Positions 1 to 11,734 of a DNA stretch of 64,000 nucleotides are shown here, piece by piece. Under the pieces are notes generated by a model. The model saw nothing but the letters and a program-made list of their open reading frames with translations. It searched no databases and was not told the origin of the DNA. Each line of letters begins with the position of its first letter. Position 1 is the stretch's first letter. A program made the position numbers and the translations under genes. The DNA is from Cornus controversa (taxonomy: Eukaryota > Streptophyta > Magnoliopsida > Cornales > Cornaceae): the NCBI GenBank assembly GCA_026545225.1, contig CM048848.1:12194853-12258852 (forward strand), given 5' to 3'.

Positions 1-63
1 TTAGTAAAATAGTATAAGTACTGATTATTATTGTTTGTCCATTTAATTTTGTTTCTGCTGCAG

Positions 64-886
64 GTGCCTTGATAAAGCTGCTGTCGTCTCGGTTGCTGAA
101 AGCAAAACTGGGGACTTCTCCAATCCTTGGAGGCTTTGCACTGTAACGCAAGTGGAGGAACTGAAAATCTTGATCCGCATGTTCCCAATCTGGGCTACTG
201 GAATCATCTTTTCTGCTGTTTATGCCCAAATGTCTACAATGTTTGTGGAGCAAGGGATGATGATGGATACAACTATTGGCTCCTTCACCATTCCTGCAGC
301 TTCTCTTTCAAGCTTTGATGTCATCAGTGTTATTTTCTGGGTCCCAGTCTATGATAGGATCCTTGTCCCAATTGCAAGGAAGTTTACTGGTAAAGGGAGG
401 GGCTTCTCAGAGTTGCAACGTATGGGAATTGGCCTCTTTCTCTCAGTCTTATGCATGTCAGCCGCTGCTTTGGTGGAGATCTGGCGACTGCAGCTTGCAA
501 AAGACCTTGATTTGGTTGATAAAAATGTTGCAGTGCCAATTAGTATCCTCTGGCAAATACCCCAATATTTCTTGTTGGGGGCAGCAGAAGTATTTACATT
601 CATTGGACAGCTTGAGTTCTTCTATGACCAATCGCCAGATGCCATGCGTAGCTTGTGTAGCGCATTGTCACTTCTGACAACTTCCTTGGGGAATTACTTG
701 AGCTCTTTGATTCTGACTGTAGTGACAGCTATAACAACAGCAGGGGGAAAGACTGGGTGGATAACCGATAACTTGAACGAGGGTCATCTTGATTATTTCT
801 TCTTGCTTTTAGCTGGACTCAGCTTCTTGAACATGGTGTTGTACGTCTTCTTCGCTAAAATGTATAAACAGAAGGCGGCCTCTTAA
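64..886 (+). CDS. NPF8: NPF8-type di/tripeptide transporter, last exon (partial)
   Basis: Last exon of a proton-coupled peptide transporter of the NRT1/PTR family, which moves di- and tripeptides across plasma or vacuolar membranes. The exon opens after a TTTCTGCTGCAG acceptor with a split codon, then reads CLDKAAVVS and, further on, [15 protein letters not shown], as in PTR1-like proteins. It holds roughly the last 273 residues and ends with TAA at 884-886. Family marks visible are [61 protein letters not shown] and NEGHLDYFF. About six hydrophobic segments fit the C-terminal half of the 12-helix MFS fold. The start and earlier exons lie upstream of the window. The exon reads open throughout. 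The resemblance is closest, from memory, to NPF8.1; the exact subfamily member is an inference. Confidence 0.95.
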
Positions 887-1122
887 CTCTACGTGCGAAG
901 AGAGGTTGGTACAATATTGTGTCCATCTCTGGCAAGGATCCCTCCAATATGGTCAGTGTGCTTATTTAATTTGTGTTTTATCCAGGTTCAAGGACAACGT
1001 TTATATCATACCATTTGCAATTTATATTTGAACGTATCCGAATTTCATTATCTCTCTAATGTAAAATTTTCAAAATCATGTATATTATCTAGGATTTAAC
1101 TGGCAATGCATACCATTTGCAA
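887..1122 (+). other. 3' flank / likely 3' UTR of the NPF8 gene
   Basis: AT-rich sequence directly after the transporter stop codon with no coding signal. It probably holds the 3' UTR. I see no clean AATAAA signal that would fix the poly(A) site. Confidence 0.5.
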
Positions 1123-1653
1123 GATGGTATGTAGTTGGCCCAGTCTAATGGCTACCATGTGTACAGAACAGCACTTGTGATAATATTGATAGTCTGGCTT
1201 GGTAGTTACTAGTCTGAAAATATTTGGAATCTGTTTATTGTCTAAAACTTTGGTTGACTTGTTTAATTTCTGGTTCAAGTCCAAGATGGTCCGCCCCTGA
1301 ATACAACTTACTATATATATGTATATATGTGTGTGTGAGTGTGTGTGTGTGTATATATATATGTAGAAGATGGTCTCTAGTTGCCTCAAGTCTATGTTTT
1401 TGTCCTGTGTACCAATTCTTTTGCCTGTTACTAAATGGCTACCATAGTACCATGTGTATATAGACTGCACTCGTGATAATGTTAGTAGTCTGGCTTGGTT
1501 GATCTGATCTAATAGTTTGATAATTTGGAATCTATTGATTATCTAACAAATTTTAATTTTTGAGATTGGATGAATTGCTGTAAAAAGAAGGATCTATTGA
1601 TTCTCTCGCAATTGGTGCGATGATGGACCAGTCCTTGAATACAACTTACTGCA
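1123..1653. repeat. Local tandem duplication downstream of NPF8
   Basis: Two diverged copies lie in direct orientation, about 1123-1312 and 1367-1653. Shared landmarks in order are AGATGGT, AATGGCTACCAT, GATAGTCTGGCTTGGT (GTTAGTAGTCTGGCTTGGTT in copy 2), TTTGGAATCT and TGAATACAACTTACT. The second copy is longer. A microsatellite separates the two. Confidence 0.75.
1311..1364. repeat. TA/TG microsatellite
   Basis: A compound (TA)n-(TG)n-(TA)n simple repeat at the junction of the two duplicated units. Confidence 0.9.
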
Positions 1654-2156
1654 CGCACAGTGTGGTGTATGTCTGTGTCTACGACATTATCATGCATTCT
1701 TAATTATAACCGTTAGATAGGATTATTTTGAACAAAGATATTTTGATTAACATGATTGATTTTTTAATAATTTTTAACCGTTAAATTGATTTTTTTTTTT
1801 GTCTTATTATACTAAACTTAATGTAATATAAATAGAGAGAGATAGAGGGATTAATATAATCCTCAAAACACTTGAAATTAGAACCTTAACTATCTAAATT
1901 TATAGTTGAATAGTAACTTCCTACACACTTAATTATAGAAATGAACCACAATTAAGATGAACCAGAAAGTTGACACCGTGTTCTTTGAATTCTTGAAATC
2001 ATGATAGTCACGATTTTAAGCTATTCGAAATCTTGGCATAACTCATCCAATTCTATCCTGCTATTATCACCTTCAATCTCCATCCATAATTCAAGCCTCC
2101 TATCACCTCAAGGAATTGACACAACAACTAGCACCACCAAAATGGGACATAATAGA
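1654..2156. other. AT-rich intergenic stretch
   Basis: No convincing gene or element boundary is visible. It contains a short poly-T run near 1790 and otherwise unstructured AT-rich DNA. Confidence 0.5.
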
Positions 2157-2560
2157 TTAATCGAGGACTTCGTTATCCCTTTTTCTTTCTTTATCATGAT
2201 CCATCTCCAAAATGGAGGAACAAAAATAAATGAGTCCAAAGGTTTCTATTAAATAAAAAATTTTAAACCAATGATTAAATTTATTTATTTTTTGAATAAA
2301 AAAAAGGTTTAAACATCGGCTAAAATTATTTGCAAATCTATTTACTTGAAATTCTTTGATCATGAGATAAATGAAACTAAATGCATAGTTGATTCTTTAT
2401 TATAAAAAATAAATAGATAACTTGTGTCAATCCAGACAAAACAATTCATAAAATTAATGGACACACACAAGCCAAAGCTTTGAAAAGCCTTATTAAGAGG
2501 GAGGAAGAAAAATCAACAACCTTTCTAAATCAACCATATATATATATATTAATATATACT
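2157..2560. repeat. Dispersed non-coding repeat family R1, copy 1
   Basis: Shares an ordered series of blocks with copies at 5126-6275, 9870-10315 and 28096-29335: TTCTTTATCATGATCCAT, AATGAGTCCAAAGGTTTCTA, a TTTTTTGA plus A-run, AAAACAATTCAT and GAGGGAGGAAGAAAAATCAA. It ends in a TA microsatellite, as two other copies do. There is no coding capacity and no terminal repeat I could recognise, so the class is unknown. Confidence 0.7.
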
Positions 2561-2766
2561 ATACAAACATCAATAGGTTTACGATCTTTACCTGCGAAAC
2601 GTTAGGGAAGATAAACCCCTGAAATCAGTTAACTGACTTAATCCACGCATTTTTTTTTTTTTTTTTAAGTTTCTTATAATATTGGTGTATGTGTATCCAA
2701 TCTTTTGACAAGAAATTTTCTTTAGAGATAAGAGTGTTACAGATTTCTCATCCTATTATATTAAAT

Positions 2767-2950
2767 TAAAGACTCTCTTTCGTGAGTTTCCAATCCTACA
2801 AACATCTAATTTCTGAATCAAACCCTGAACATTGTGAACAAAAAAAATTCAAACATCTAAGATTCTCTTTCATGACTTTCCAACTCTACAAACATCTAAT
2901 TTCTGAATCTAACGGTGAACAAAAACAATTCACTGAACAAAAACAATTCA
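2767..2950. repeat. Short tandem duplication, period about 92 bp
   Basis: The block TCTCTTTCRTGASTTTCC, CTACAAACATCTAATTTC, TGAATC, GTGAACAAAAA occurs twice in direct order. Confidence 0.7.
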
Positions 2951-3104
2951 AAACTTGAAGTAACCGTATACGCACGTTGGTATCTCTAACCTATGCTCAC
3001 AACCATCCTCTTAAGTCGTGATAATGAAACACAGCAGTCTAATAACTGCAAAGCATATGGCATAAGCTTTTGTTTCGTGACAATCTAATAACTGTAAAGC
3101 ATAG

Positions 3105-5085
3105 GGTAGGCCGGCACCGCCTAGGGCCCTCGATTTTGGAAGGTCCCCAATTTTTTAATCAAACCAAATATTATTACTGAGCCTCAATTTGTTAAAATTC
3201 CTTTTTATTAACTATAATCCATTTTATCAAACCCAATATTACTGGACCTCTTTTAATTTTTTTTTTATCAACTACAATCCATTTAACCAAACCCAATACT
3301 ATTGGGTCTCATTATAATTTTTTTTTTATTAACTATGGTCCATTTAATGATTATGCCAAATTTCAATGTGAAAAGATTGAATTGTATGTGTTAATTGTGG
3401 TTCATTGCATGATATGTTATATATGAACTTAAGGCATGAAATGGTTGCTATTGCATCGAGAATGTGCGTATGTATGTGTGCTAAATGTGTTATGTTTGGT
3501 ATATAGGGGAAATTCTCGGAGAGTGACTCATGTGGAAAGTAGAGGGGGAAAAGATCCTCCGGAGTTGAAAGATCTCAAACTTGTACAAGAGGGTTGTTAC
3601 CGAATTGGTTAGTAGATCAAAATAACTATGGTTTGGTACGAGGCATAAACACATATCGGAGTGTGAGTGTGAGCACAATTCTGAAACCAATGTGATTTTG
3701 TGTTGGATTTTATGTTCGAATTAAGTTTTTGTCATATGTTAAGTATGATGAAGTTATGCAATGAAGCATATATTAAATTGAGCCTTATGAATTGTCATGT
3801 GTATTGATGTGTATGACATGTTAATAAAAACAATTGTGGCATTTGATTAGAATGCTAGGAAGCATGATACGTAGCTATGCTATACATCTTGATTAAGTTA
3901 TGTATTAATATGAAATGTGAACTTAGGTGTATTCCACAACATGTGACCATGAACTGTTTATTTTACTAACCCCACTATATTAACAATTTCAGGACATGAC
4001 AAGGAAGTCGCCGAGGTAACCAACCATGAGTTGGATTTAGAGTTTAGAAGAACTCTTTTTGATTGTTTTTGTGTTATATATGTTCAGGATGTGGACATGG
4101 TGCATTTAGAAAAATTATTGGACCTCATTTTTTTATAAAAAAAAATTACTAACAAATGGTCCAATTTTGGGGTTTGCCAAATTATTGTTTGGGTTTTCTC
4201 TTTTTTTCTTCTTCTTTCTTCGTAGCTCGTTTTTTTCTCATTTTCTTCTTCTTTCTTCATAGCCAAACGACAACAAATAACAACTATTTTCTGTAAAGGT
4301 TGTGGTTCACCAAAGTCCAATTTGTCTCTTAGGTAAGTTATCTCTCATTTCTAGTTCTATACTTCTAGTCTTCTATGCATCATCTGTTTCACTTTCACCC
4401 CCAAATTAGAAGCCTCTTGTTATATCATGGCCCAAAGACAAAAATTATTTTCTGGTAATTGCAATTTTTTACAACAAGTCTTTTAACACTTGCAATTATT
4501 GGCTACTATTATTCTGTTTATTCATAAGTTATAAAAAAAATAAATAAACAGAAGATAAAATTATACTATTTAGGTACAAGAGATTCGAAAATTAGAAATG
4601 AAATCAGTATGTCTAATTATTTGACATTTATTTATTTTTTATCAAGTTTAAAGAAAAAAAACTTTAATTACTTTATGTAAGTTTATATATTGATATAGTA
4701 ATTGGAAGTACAATTGTTGTAATGCAAGCATATATGTGCTTGCACCTGTTCTTTGCAGTGTTCTTTGTCATCAGAAATGTACTCTATCATATAAAAAAAT
4801 GAATTATTTTGCTTCTCTTATTAGCCTATTAGTTGTTCAATATTATTTTATAATTTTTTGATGTGAACTAGATCACACTATTTATAAAGCATCCAGACCT
4901 GTAATTTTTTTTTTATGTTTTCAACATAAATATATTTTAAGTGCTTAATGTCTAATTTTAATAAAAAATTCTTGCTATTATAAAATTTATGCGCATATGA
5001 AATCTTATGTATAAGAGGTTTCGCATTTGTAAGTTCGCCTAGGGCTCCCAAAATTTTGTAAATCTCAGGGTCAGCCGTCGTGGTT
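3105..5085. mobile_element. Non-autonomous TTF/hAT-like element
   Basis: The left end has GGCCGGCACCGCCTAGGGCC. The right end read in reverse has GGCTGACCCTGAGATTT followed by GGGAGCCCTAGGCGAA. This style of end, with adjoining runs such as GGACCTCATTTTTTTATAAA, is known from plant hAT elements that encode TTF-type zinc-finger/hAT-dimerisation proteins. Between 3145 and 3352 about three to four units of roughly 62 bp (TTTTTTATTAACTAYRRTCCA, CCAAACCCAATA) are tandem. No transposase frame is seen, and I found no clear 8-bp target duplication. The assignment rests on remembered family features. Confidence 0.45.
3355..4105. other. Foreign insert inside the hAT-like element, possibly an LTR fragment
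   Basis: The hAT-like tandem units stop near 3352 and resume near 4105. The sequence between is richer in G and T and has the texture of the long Gypsy LTRs elsewhere in this window. No TG/CA ends or target duplication could be fixed. Confidence 0.3.
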
Positions 5086-5125
5086 GAATATCTTCCACAA
5101 TTGGTAGCAGAAAGACGGTTGATCC

Positions 5126-6275
5126 AATATTTTAATTTATCAAATCATTATAGAACAAAAAATTAAAAAAAAACAAATAATTGACCGTAGAAATGACTTT
5201 CTTATAACAGAATTAAGTTTGTTATTTTGCTCATTTTATATACATCAACAATGTTTAGAAAAAGCATTCATGAGATTCATGGTAAATATGTGACATATTT
5301 TGTTCTATCACAAATTATATGCATGTCAATATCATAGTTATGAAATTTAGATTCTAGAAATGTCATAAAACATGAGATGAGTTTCTTTCTTGAAGGAAAA
5401 ATGGAAACCTTCAATATTTTTTAATTATTATTATTATTTTTGGCAGAAACAAAATGTTCAAATATTTTGGTTGTCACATAAATGTATTGCAGTGGTTAGG
5501 ATAGAATTGCTACCGAGCTTATGCTTAGATAACATTATTTTGTTGTATTAATGGTGAGATGGAATTAGTAACATTTTATTTTGTTGTATTAATGGTGATA
5601 TGGAATTGGTGACTTTTTTTAAGCACAATGAACTGACATGTCAGATGTTAAACTCCCCTATGTTGTCAAACAGTCCAAAAAACCCTCCATCTAGGGGTAA
5701 AATAGTTATTTCAATAGTAAAAAAGTTTCAACAAATGTTTTAAGAAATAAAATTTTTGCTTCTATTAAAACAGTATCTAAGGGCAAAACAATTATTTTAA
5801 GGGTTTCAACAAATCTTTTGTCAAAGAGACAGAATAACACTTCTGTCAAATGGAAGTGATATTTTCTGCTTTTCTTTTTTTATTTTATTTTTTAAACAAA
5901 AGTTATGCCAAAAGAGTCCATAATAGAAGTCAAATGAAAGTGATAGTTTGTGCTTCTTTTTTTTCTTTCGCGTAAAAGTAGAAACAAAAGTTATGCAAAA
6001 GGATTCCATAATAAATTTTCCCATTGTCATCCCTGTTTCCATATATGCTCAATGCACAAACAATTATAAATTAATAAATGAGCCTAAAGGTTTCTATTAA
6101 ATAAAAAATTTAAGGCAACCCATGAACAAATTATTTTTTTTTTTGACCGAAAAAAACATATTAAATATCAACGCAAAACAATTCATCCAAATTAATGGAC
6201 CACCAAAATCTAAAGCTTTGAAAAGCCTTAAGAGGGAGGAAGAAAAATCAATCTATATATATATATATATATATA
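5126..6275. repeat. Dispersed repeat family R1, long copy 2
   Basis: Collinear with 28096-29335 over more than 1.1 kb. Shared blocks in order are AATTTATCAAATCATTATAG, TGACTTTCTTATAA, ATTCATGGTAAATATGTGAC, CAAATATTTTGGTTG, TTTTGTTGTATTAATGGT (twice in each copy), AGGTTTCTATTAAATAAAAA and ACGCAAAACAATTCATCCAA, ending in a TA microsatellite. It is non-coding and its class is unknown. The last 270 bp are the part shared with copies 1 and 3. Confidence 0.8.
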
Positions 6276-6280
6276 CTAGT

Positions 6281-7673
6281 TTAAAGCCAGTGGATAAAGA
6301 ATAAATTTATTTTAGTAATATTGATACATTTCAAATGAATTGTTTTATCCGTAAATTTTATGAGTGAGGAAAAAAGTATTGCCTGACTTTTTAATTGTAT
6401 TAGCTCATCTAGTGAACAATTTATTAATGATTGAGAATTATCAAATATTGTTAGATATGCATTATTTATTATATCTTTGACTCGAAATTGTATCCTAAAT
6501 CTGCATAAGTAAATGAGTATACTTCATTGATACATAATAATAAAGAATTACTTATTTGTCATATTGTAATTTTTTTTTAAAATATAATGTTTAAAGATAT
6601 AATAATACCCTTGAAAGCATTTAACGTCTTTTGTTTTACAATTAGTACAACTGAATCCATCATTTTGTACTTCAAGTTTCTTCTTGCATTGCTTACATGC
6701 ATTGTACCATAGTTCAGATGCATTTTAATCTTTATAATTCTTGCTTCAAAACGTAATATGTTTTCTGCAAGTTAAGTGACAAAATATATATATTTTTAAC
6801 AGAAATTAATTATAGTCATGTGATATAATAAAGAAAAATTAAATGAATATATAAAAAAAAAAAATTTAATACCTTGAATGCCATTACCGATTTTCCAATT
6901 ATGACTTCAAGTGGAAGTTTTTTAGCCTATTCGAATAATTGATATTTTGAACTTGAAATGAGAGCATCTATGTTTTTGTCATTTACGTTTTCTTCAAATC
7001 TGTCAAAGCATAATAAATTATTGGAACAATATGTTGTTGATATGTACAAATACATAGACACACAATCATTGTTTAGACCTTATTATGGGTTTCATGAACA
7101 AAGAAAGTTCTAATTTTTGTTTATGTCCTACCAGTCATGACATTCTTTAAGTAAAATAAATAATTAAAACCTAATGTAAGTAAGAAGAAATAAATAACCA
7201 ACCAATATCGTAATGCTTTTACTCTTTCAATTTTCATGTTAATTTGTAATGTAGATCCCGGTTGTGTTTGAAGATCCAAACTTGAAATATAATATTATTT
7301 TTTATTTTATGTTCGTTTAGATATAATAAAAAATATAAAGTGAACAATCTCAATGTTGTGTGATAAGTTACCTTTGAATGTGTTGATTGACAAATGTGTA
7401 ATTGTGATAATAGGTCTTTCGTTTATTAATTTCATTATCAAATTTCCTACATTCTTAGTAAGATCGTCCTACAATGTCAAAGTAATTGTTCTTGATATGT
7501 TATAAAAAATAATTAGATCAATAATTTATAATGGTAATTATGAGCATTTATGTAGTGTTGTAATGATATACCTCATATCCATTATACTGATGTCTCGCAA
7601 TTTGATATCCCTCAGTTGTTCTTCTTAGTTATGTTGAATGTAGGATATGATTCAATAACGATTCCTAAAGCAT
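6281..7673 (-). pseudogene. RPA1-like (replication protein A 70 kDa subunit-like) pseudogene, six exons
   Basis: Six collinear exon-like pieces on the minus strand, all bounded by GT..AG: 7572-7673, 7372-7468, 7203-7280, 6873-6999, 6609-6764 and 6281-6500. They read ALGIVIESYPTF..KLRDISIMDM (first OB fold), NERPIITITHLSINTFK, GSTLQINMKIERVKALRY, NDKNIDALISSSKYQLFE, RFEARIIKI..LWYNACKQCKKKLEVQND (zinc motif of the Rep_fac-A C-terminal domain, CxxC..CxxC) and FRIQFRVKDIINN..FDNSQSLINC. The last exon is open for 72 codons and ends in TAA at 6281-6283. The exon 5/6 phases match exactly and give GFRIQF across the junction. RPA1 binds single-stranded DNA in replication and repair. The copy is decayed: the frame changes inside exon 1 and around exons 3 and 5, TGA replaces the expected Trp at the exon 3/4 join, and exon 4 has a stop. 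It could be a host paralogue or a fragment captured by a Helitron. No Rep/helicase is visible. Confidence 0.7.
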
Positions 7674-8978
7674 CTAGCGAGAGTACAAATTAAACTTATA
7701 GATTTATATACAAGAGAAAGTATATGTAAGGAAATCAAAAGAGTTAAAAGAAAACAAACCTATAGTTTTTTTTGTTAGGAATGAAATGTAAGAGAAAGAA
7801 TAAATTGAATTAGAAAATTTATAAAAGTAAGATTTATAATATTATTTTTATTAATTTATTTTGAAATAAAAAGAGTTTTTGTTAGGGATGAATTTGAATC
7901 ACAATATTCCACTAAATTACAAAGTCTAATCCACATCCAAATTTACATCAACTTCCATATATATGGCTAAAATTTTATACTCACATAATTAAAATTTTTT
8001 CATTCTCAATCATATCATATGATAAAAGTATTCTGTTAAATCTTTTCAGCCTACAATTTTTTCTTGTTCAAATTTGAAAACCCAGTCGGAATACTTGCGC
8101 AACAAAGGAGGAAAAGAAAAGAATATTAAAAAAAAAACAATTCCATTAAAAGAATAGATTTTGCCATTTATGAAGTTCATATTATCCTTATTTATCCACA
8201 TCAATCTTTACTAAATTAACTACAAAATAAATTAATAGAGGACTATATCGATCTAATATAATGCGTGTGTATATATATAAAATATAAATCCCAACTGAAC
8301 TAATTTTATAACTACAAAATTCTTTACTTCTAGCAGTTGCATCAAAAGTCAAAAAACAGAGGACAAAGAAATGTATATTATATATAAATGAAAATTATTA
8401 TAATACAAAAACTTCTAGCAGTTGTATCAAAAGTAAAAAAATAGAGGGGGAAGAGATGCATATTATATATAACTTCATTATCTTGCCACAAATTCAAAAG
8501 TCCAAAAACAGATGGCAGAGAGCAGTAATACAAATTTAACTACTTTGAAAAGAACAAAAAAAAAAAAAACTATTATAAACTTATGTTTACAATTAAAAGA
8601 AATAAATCTAAAACTCTTTAGCTTTGCATTAGGATTATATATTGATGAACACATAAGGAGATACATAATCTTCAAAGTATAGAGATGATACAAATAACCA
8701 ACCAAATTGGTTCTATTCATCCTAAAAGTTTGAATCAAGACCAAAACCCTCTCACCAATAATTAGTTACAGTTATTCAAATTTATCCAAGTGAAATTGGT
8801 ACCACGAAATTAGAACTCTAAGCCTATGAAAAACAATAAAACACAAATATTTTTTTCATTTTCAGTAATAGGGAAGGCACAAACAAGAATCGATTTCCAA
8901 AAAAAACACAACAAATAATAGAAATCAAAGCACCTATAAGTAACCTTCTCAAAAAAAGAAAAAAAAAAGTAGCCATAA
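7674..8978. other. AT-rich stretch with short repeats
   Basis: No gene is supported. Around 7775-7890 lies the motif GTTAGGAATGAA..GAGAGAAAGAATAAATTGAATTAGAAAA, which recurs as an array at 29520-30265. A direct duplication of about 80 bp (CTTCTAGCAGTTGYATCAAA) covers 8327-8475. Upstream exons of the RPA1-like pseudogene could lie here, but I could not read any. Confidence 0.5.
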
Positions 8979-9730
8979 ACAACGTGTTTGTGCTGGTGGT
9001 TGCTTAGTGTTTGGTATATATTACAATTATTCAGAAAGTGACCTCACATATTAAATGGATCGGATTCTTACCGTCTGATAAAATCTGATGATTATTTATG
9101 ATTAAATTTGTGTCCGATTTATTAATCAGATATTCAATTCAATAACATGACTCGTTATAGATCTAATTTTTTATCAAAAAATTTTGATTTCAAAAGCTAA
9201 TAGCAAACAATGAGTAGAAAAAAAAAAGTCAAAGGAAAGAACTCACATGTAAGCCGAGACGAAACCGAATTGAATGGCCGTTGATGAGATCTGAGAGGAA
9301 GTTGAGAGCCGCACTGAGAGCCGTGTTACTTGGGTAAGGGTTTTGCATGGGTAATTCTTTTTTTGGAGAGCTATAGCCGAGAGGAAGAGTGATTCTAGGT
9401 GGTTAGGGCTTTGCTTAAACAACGTGTTTGTGTTCATGATTGCTTAGTGTTTGGTATATATTATAATTATTCAGAAAGTGACCTCACATATTAAACGGAT
9501 CAGATTCTTACCGTCTGATCAAATTCGATGATTATTTATGATTAAATTTGTGTCTGATTTATTAATCAGATATTCAATTCGATAATATGACTCATTACTG
9601 ACGTAATTTTTTTATTAAAAAATCTTGATTCAAAAGCTAATAGCAAACAATGAGTAGAAAAAAAAAAGTCAAAGAAAAGAACTCACATGTAAGGCAAGGC
9701 AAAACCGAATTGAATGGTTGTTGATGAGAT
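8979..9730. repeat. Tandem duplication, period about 439 bp
   Basis: 8979-9290 and 9418-9730 are near copies (AACAACGTGTTTGTG, GCTTAGTGTTTGGTATATAT, CAGAAAGTGACCTCACATAT, GCAAACAATGAGTAG, AACTCACATGTAAG). On the minus strand both copies keep a strong donor-like site ACAT/GTGAGT. Copy 1 has a short open frame next to it in two frames, one reading ALSAALNFLSDLINGHSIRF, so the unit may contain an exon of an unknown gene. That reading is weak. Confidence 0.7.
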
Positions 9731-9869
9731 TCGAGATTTTTTTAATTTTAAATTAAAAAAGGAAAGGATTTTGCTTGGGTAATTCTATTTTTCTAATTTA
9801 AAAATAAAAAATAGTGTACTGAAACTAAAAAACTCTCTTTGTACTTTTAACAGTACTATAGGTATATTT

Positions 9870-10315
9870 AACTACACAAAGATCAATGGGGTTTATAATC
9901 TTTACCTGCCAAATAGATTTCTCCTCCCTTTTTCTTTATCATGATCCATACCTGCTAATTGACAAAGAAAAATAAATTAATAAATGAGCCCAAAGGTTTC
10001 TATAAAATAAAAAAATTAAGGCAACTCATGATTTAGTTTATTTATTTTTTGACCAAAAAAAATTGAATACCGGCTAATATTATTTACAAATCTATTTACT
10101 TGAGATTCATTAAACAAATAAAAATAAATAAATAAATAAAGACAAAGACATGTAGTTTGTGGTGGGATTGCGTGGCTAAGGGGTGGCTTAATTCTTTGTT
10201 ACTCAAAAATAAAAAGAAACTAACTTGTTTATAGGTACCAAATCCATCATGGATCAACGCAAAACAATTCATAAAAGTACCTGACTTGGACAAGGAGGAA
10301 GAAAATCAACAACCC
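9870..10315. repeat. Dispersed repeat family R1, copy 3
   Basis: Matches copy 1 most closely: ATCTTTACCTGC, TTCTTTATCATGATCCAT, AATGAGCCCAAAGGTTTCTA, TATTTACTTGAGATTCATTA, ACGCAAAACAATTCATAAAA. It is non-coding. Confidence 0.7.
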
Positions 10316-10360
10316 TACTAAAGATGTCCTTGAAAACAAACTCAAAATCAAGATTATTTT

Positions 10361-10636
10361 TGGGTTAAATTCATAAAACCTTCCCTTACTATCAAAAAAT
10401 CTCATAAAATCCTCCTATACTAAAAAATCAATCAATTTGCTCCCTCCCGTTAGTTTTCAGTTGAAATTAATAGAGAAGCCACACATGCATCTCACGTGAG
10501 CTTTTAAGTGGTGTGTAAATGACTAAATTACCCTTGACGCATTTGTTGAAATTAAAAGGACTAAAATGCCCTCATAGTAAGGGGGGTTTTATGAGAATTT
10601 TTTTATAGTAGAGGGGAGTTTTGTGATTTTAACCCA
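10361..10636. mobile_element. MITE A with about 55-bp terminal inverted repeats
   Basis: The left end TGGGTTAAATTCATAAAACC and the right end TTTTGTGATTTTAACCCA are inverted copies that stay complementary for about 55 bp, with runs of C on the left and G on the right (CTCATAAAATCCTCC against GGGGTTTTATGAGAA). Length is about 276 bp and it is non-coding. No target duplication is obvious, so the superfamily (Mutator- or hAT-like) is open. Confidence 0.7.
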
Positions 10637-10654
10637 ATATACATGCTTGCTGCT

Positions 10655-10760
10655 GTTATATATATATATATATATACATAAATGATATGGTTGAAGTGTA
10701 TATATATAGGTCACAAATTATATATATGTGTGTGTGTGTGTGTGGGTGTGATTGGATTAT
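10655..10760. repeat. TA and TG microsatellites
   Basis: (TA)n near 10657-10676 and (TG)n near 10728-10745 lie between the two MITEs. Confidence 0.85.
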
Positions 10761-11037
10761 TGTATAAATTGATAATGTTAAAAACATGTAATGTTTGTAT
10801 GAGGTGTGTGTGTGTAAAAAGCCTAACTAAGACTGAATTTTTTTTTCTTAAACTGTGAATAGTTAAGTAAATACTGAATATTAGGATTCGAAATTTGTAG
10901 ATTAATAAAAACCCTAAATTTAATTTGAGTTTTGTGGCTTTATATAGGTTCAATTTGGAGAGAGAAAGCTTGAAAAATATAAAATGGTGGAATTTGAACT
11001 TTACAGTAGCATGACGTGAGTTAAAGGAGAAGATGAC

Positions 11038-11266
11038 CCATTTTGGGAAAAAATCAAGAAACCCCCCTCTACTTTCTAACTTTCTCAAATTGCCCCTTCA
11101 CCCCTGTAAAGGGTACATTTGTCATGACGTTATCAAATTTACGGAGTCGTTTAATTTTGTCCTTATATGATAGAAATTGATAGTAAATGGGGGTTTTTGA
11201 AAATTCAGGGGGTTTTATGAGAATTTTTAATAGTAGAGGGGGGTTTTATGAATTTAACACATTATT
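11038..11266. mobile_element. MITE B, related to MITE A
   Basis: The left end AATCAAGAAACCCCCCTCTA faces the right end TAGTAGAGGGGGGTTTTATG in inverted order, and the right end is nearly the same as that of MITE A. Length is about 230 bp, non-coding. Confidence 0.65.
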
Positions 11267-11734
11267 TTTTTAATGCAACTTTGTAATTTTTTTTTCAATT
11301 CAAAACTATTAACAGACAAAGTCGAGAAAAACTGTGTATAGATTCTTTATAATCAATTTCATTTGTTATTTAATTAAGGTCATGTAGTGAAAGAAAATTC
11401 TTGTCCCATATGGGGGGTTGATAAGAAAGGAATAAATGTAGGAGTTAAAATCCTCTTCAATAAGGATTTTCGCAGCCCTTTCAGTGAGAACATTTATAAC
11501 TATTGATAGTAACTCACATTACTAAAATGGATGATATCAATGTTATCCAAAGTCACCCATTTCAGTTACTAGGAATTAGTGTCACATATTATAGTAACGT
11601 GAGTCATCACTAAACGTTGTCATAATGGGCAATCAAGGAATAATATTCAATGAACTTGATACGTACACAACGAATAGTGAAAGGACTATATGAGTGAGAA
11701 ATGAGGATGTGGGGTTTTTGAGTGTGAATGGATT
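11267..11734. other. Intergenic, nothing recognised
   Basis: AT-rich sequence without a supported gene, repeat or element end. Confidence 0.5.

Noticed and set aside
1096-1470. 124-codon minus-strand frame
   Set aside because: It runs through the TA/TG microsatellite (Thr-His and Ile-Tyr repeats) and has no recognisable protein content.
10361-11266. MITEs A and B as the two ends of one larger transposon
   Set aside because: Each has its own pair of inverted ends, and the DNA between them is microsatellite and unrelated sequence.
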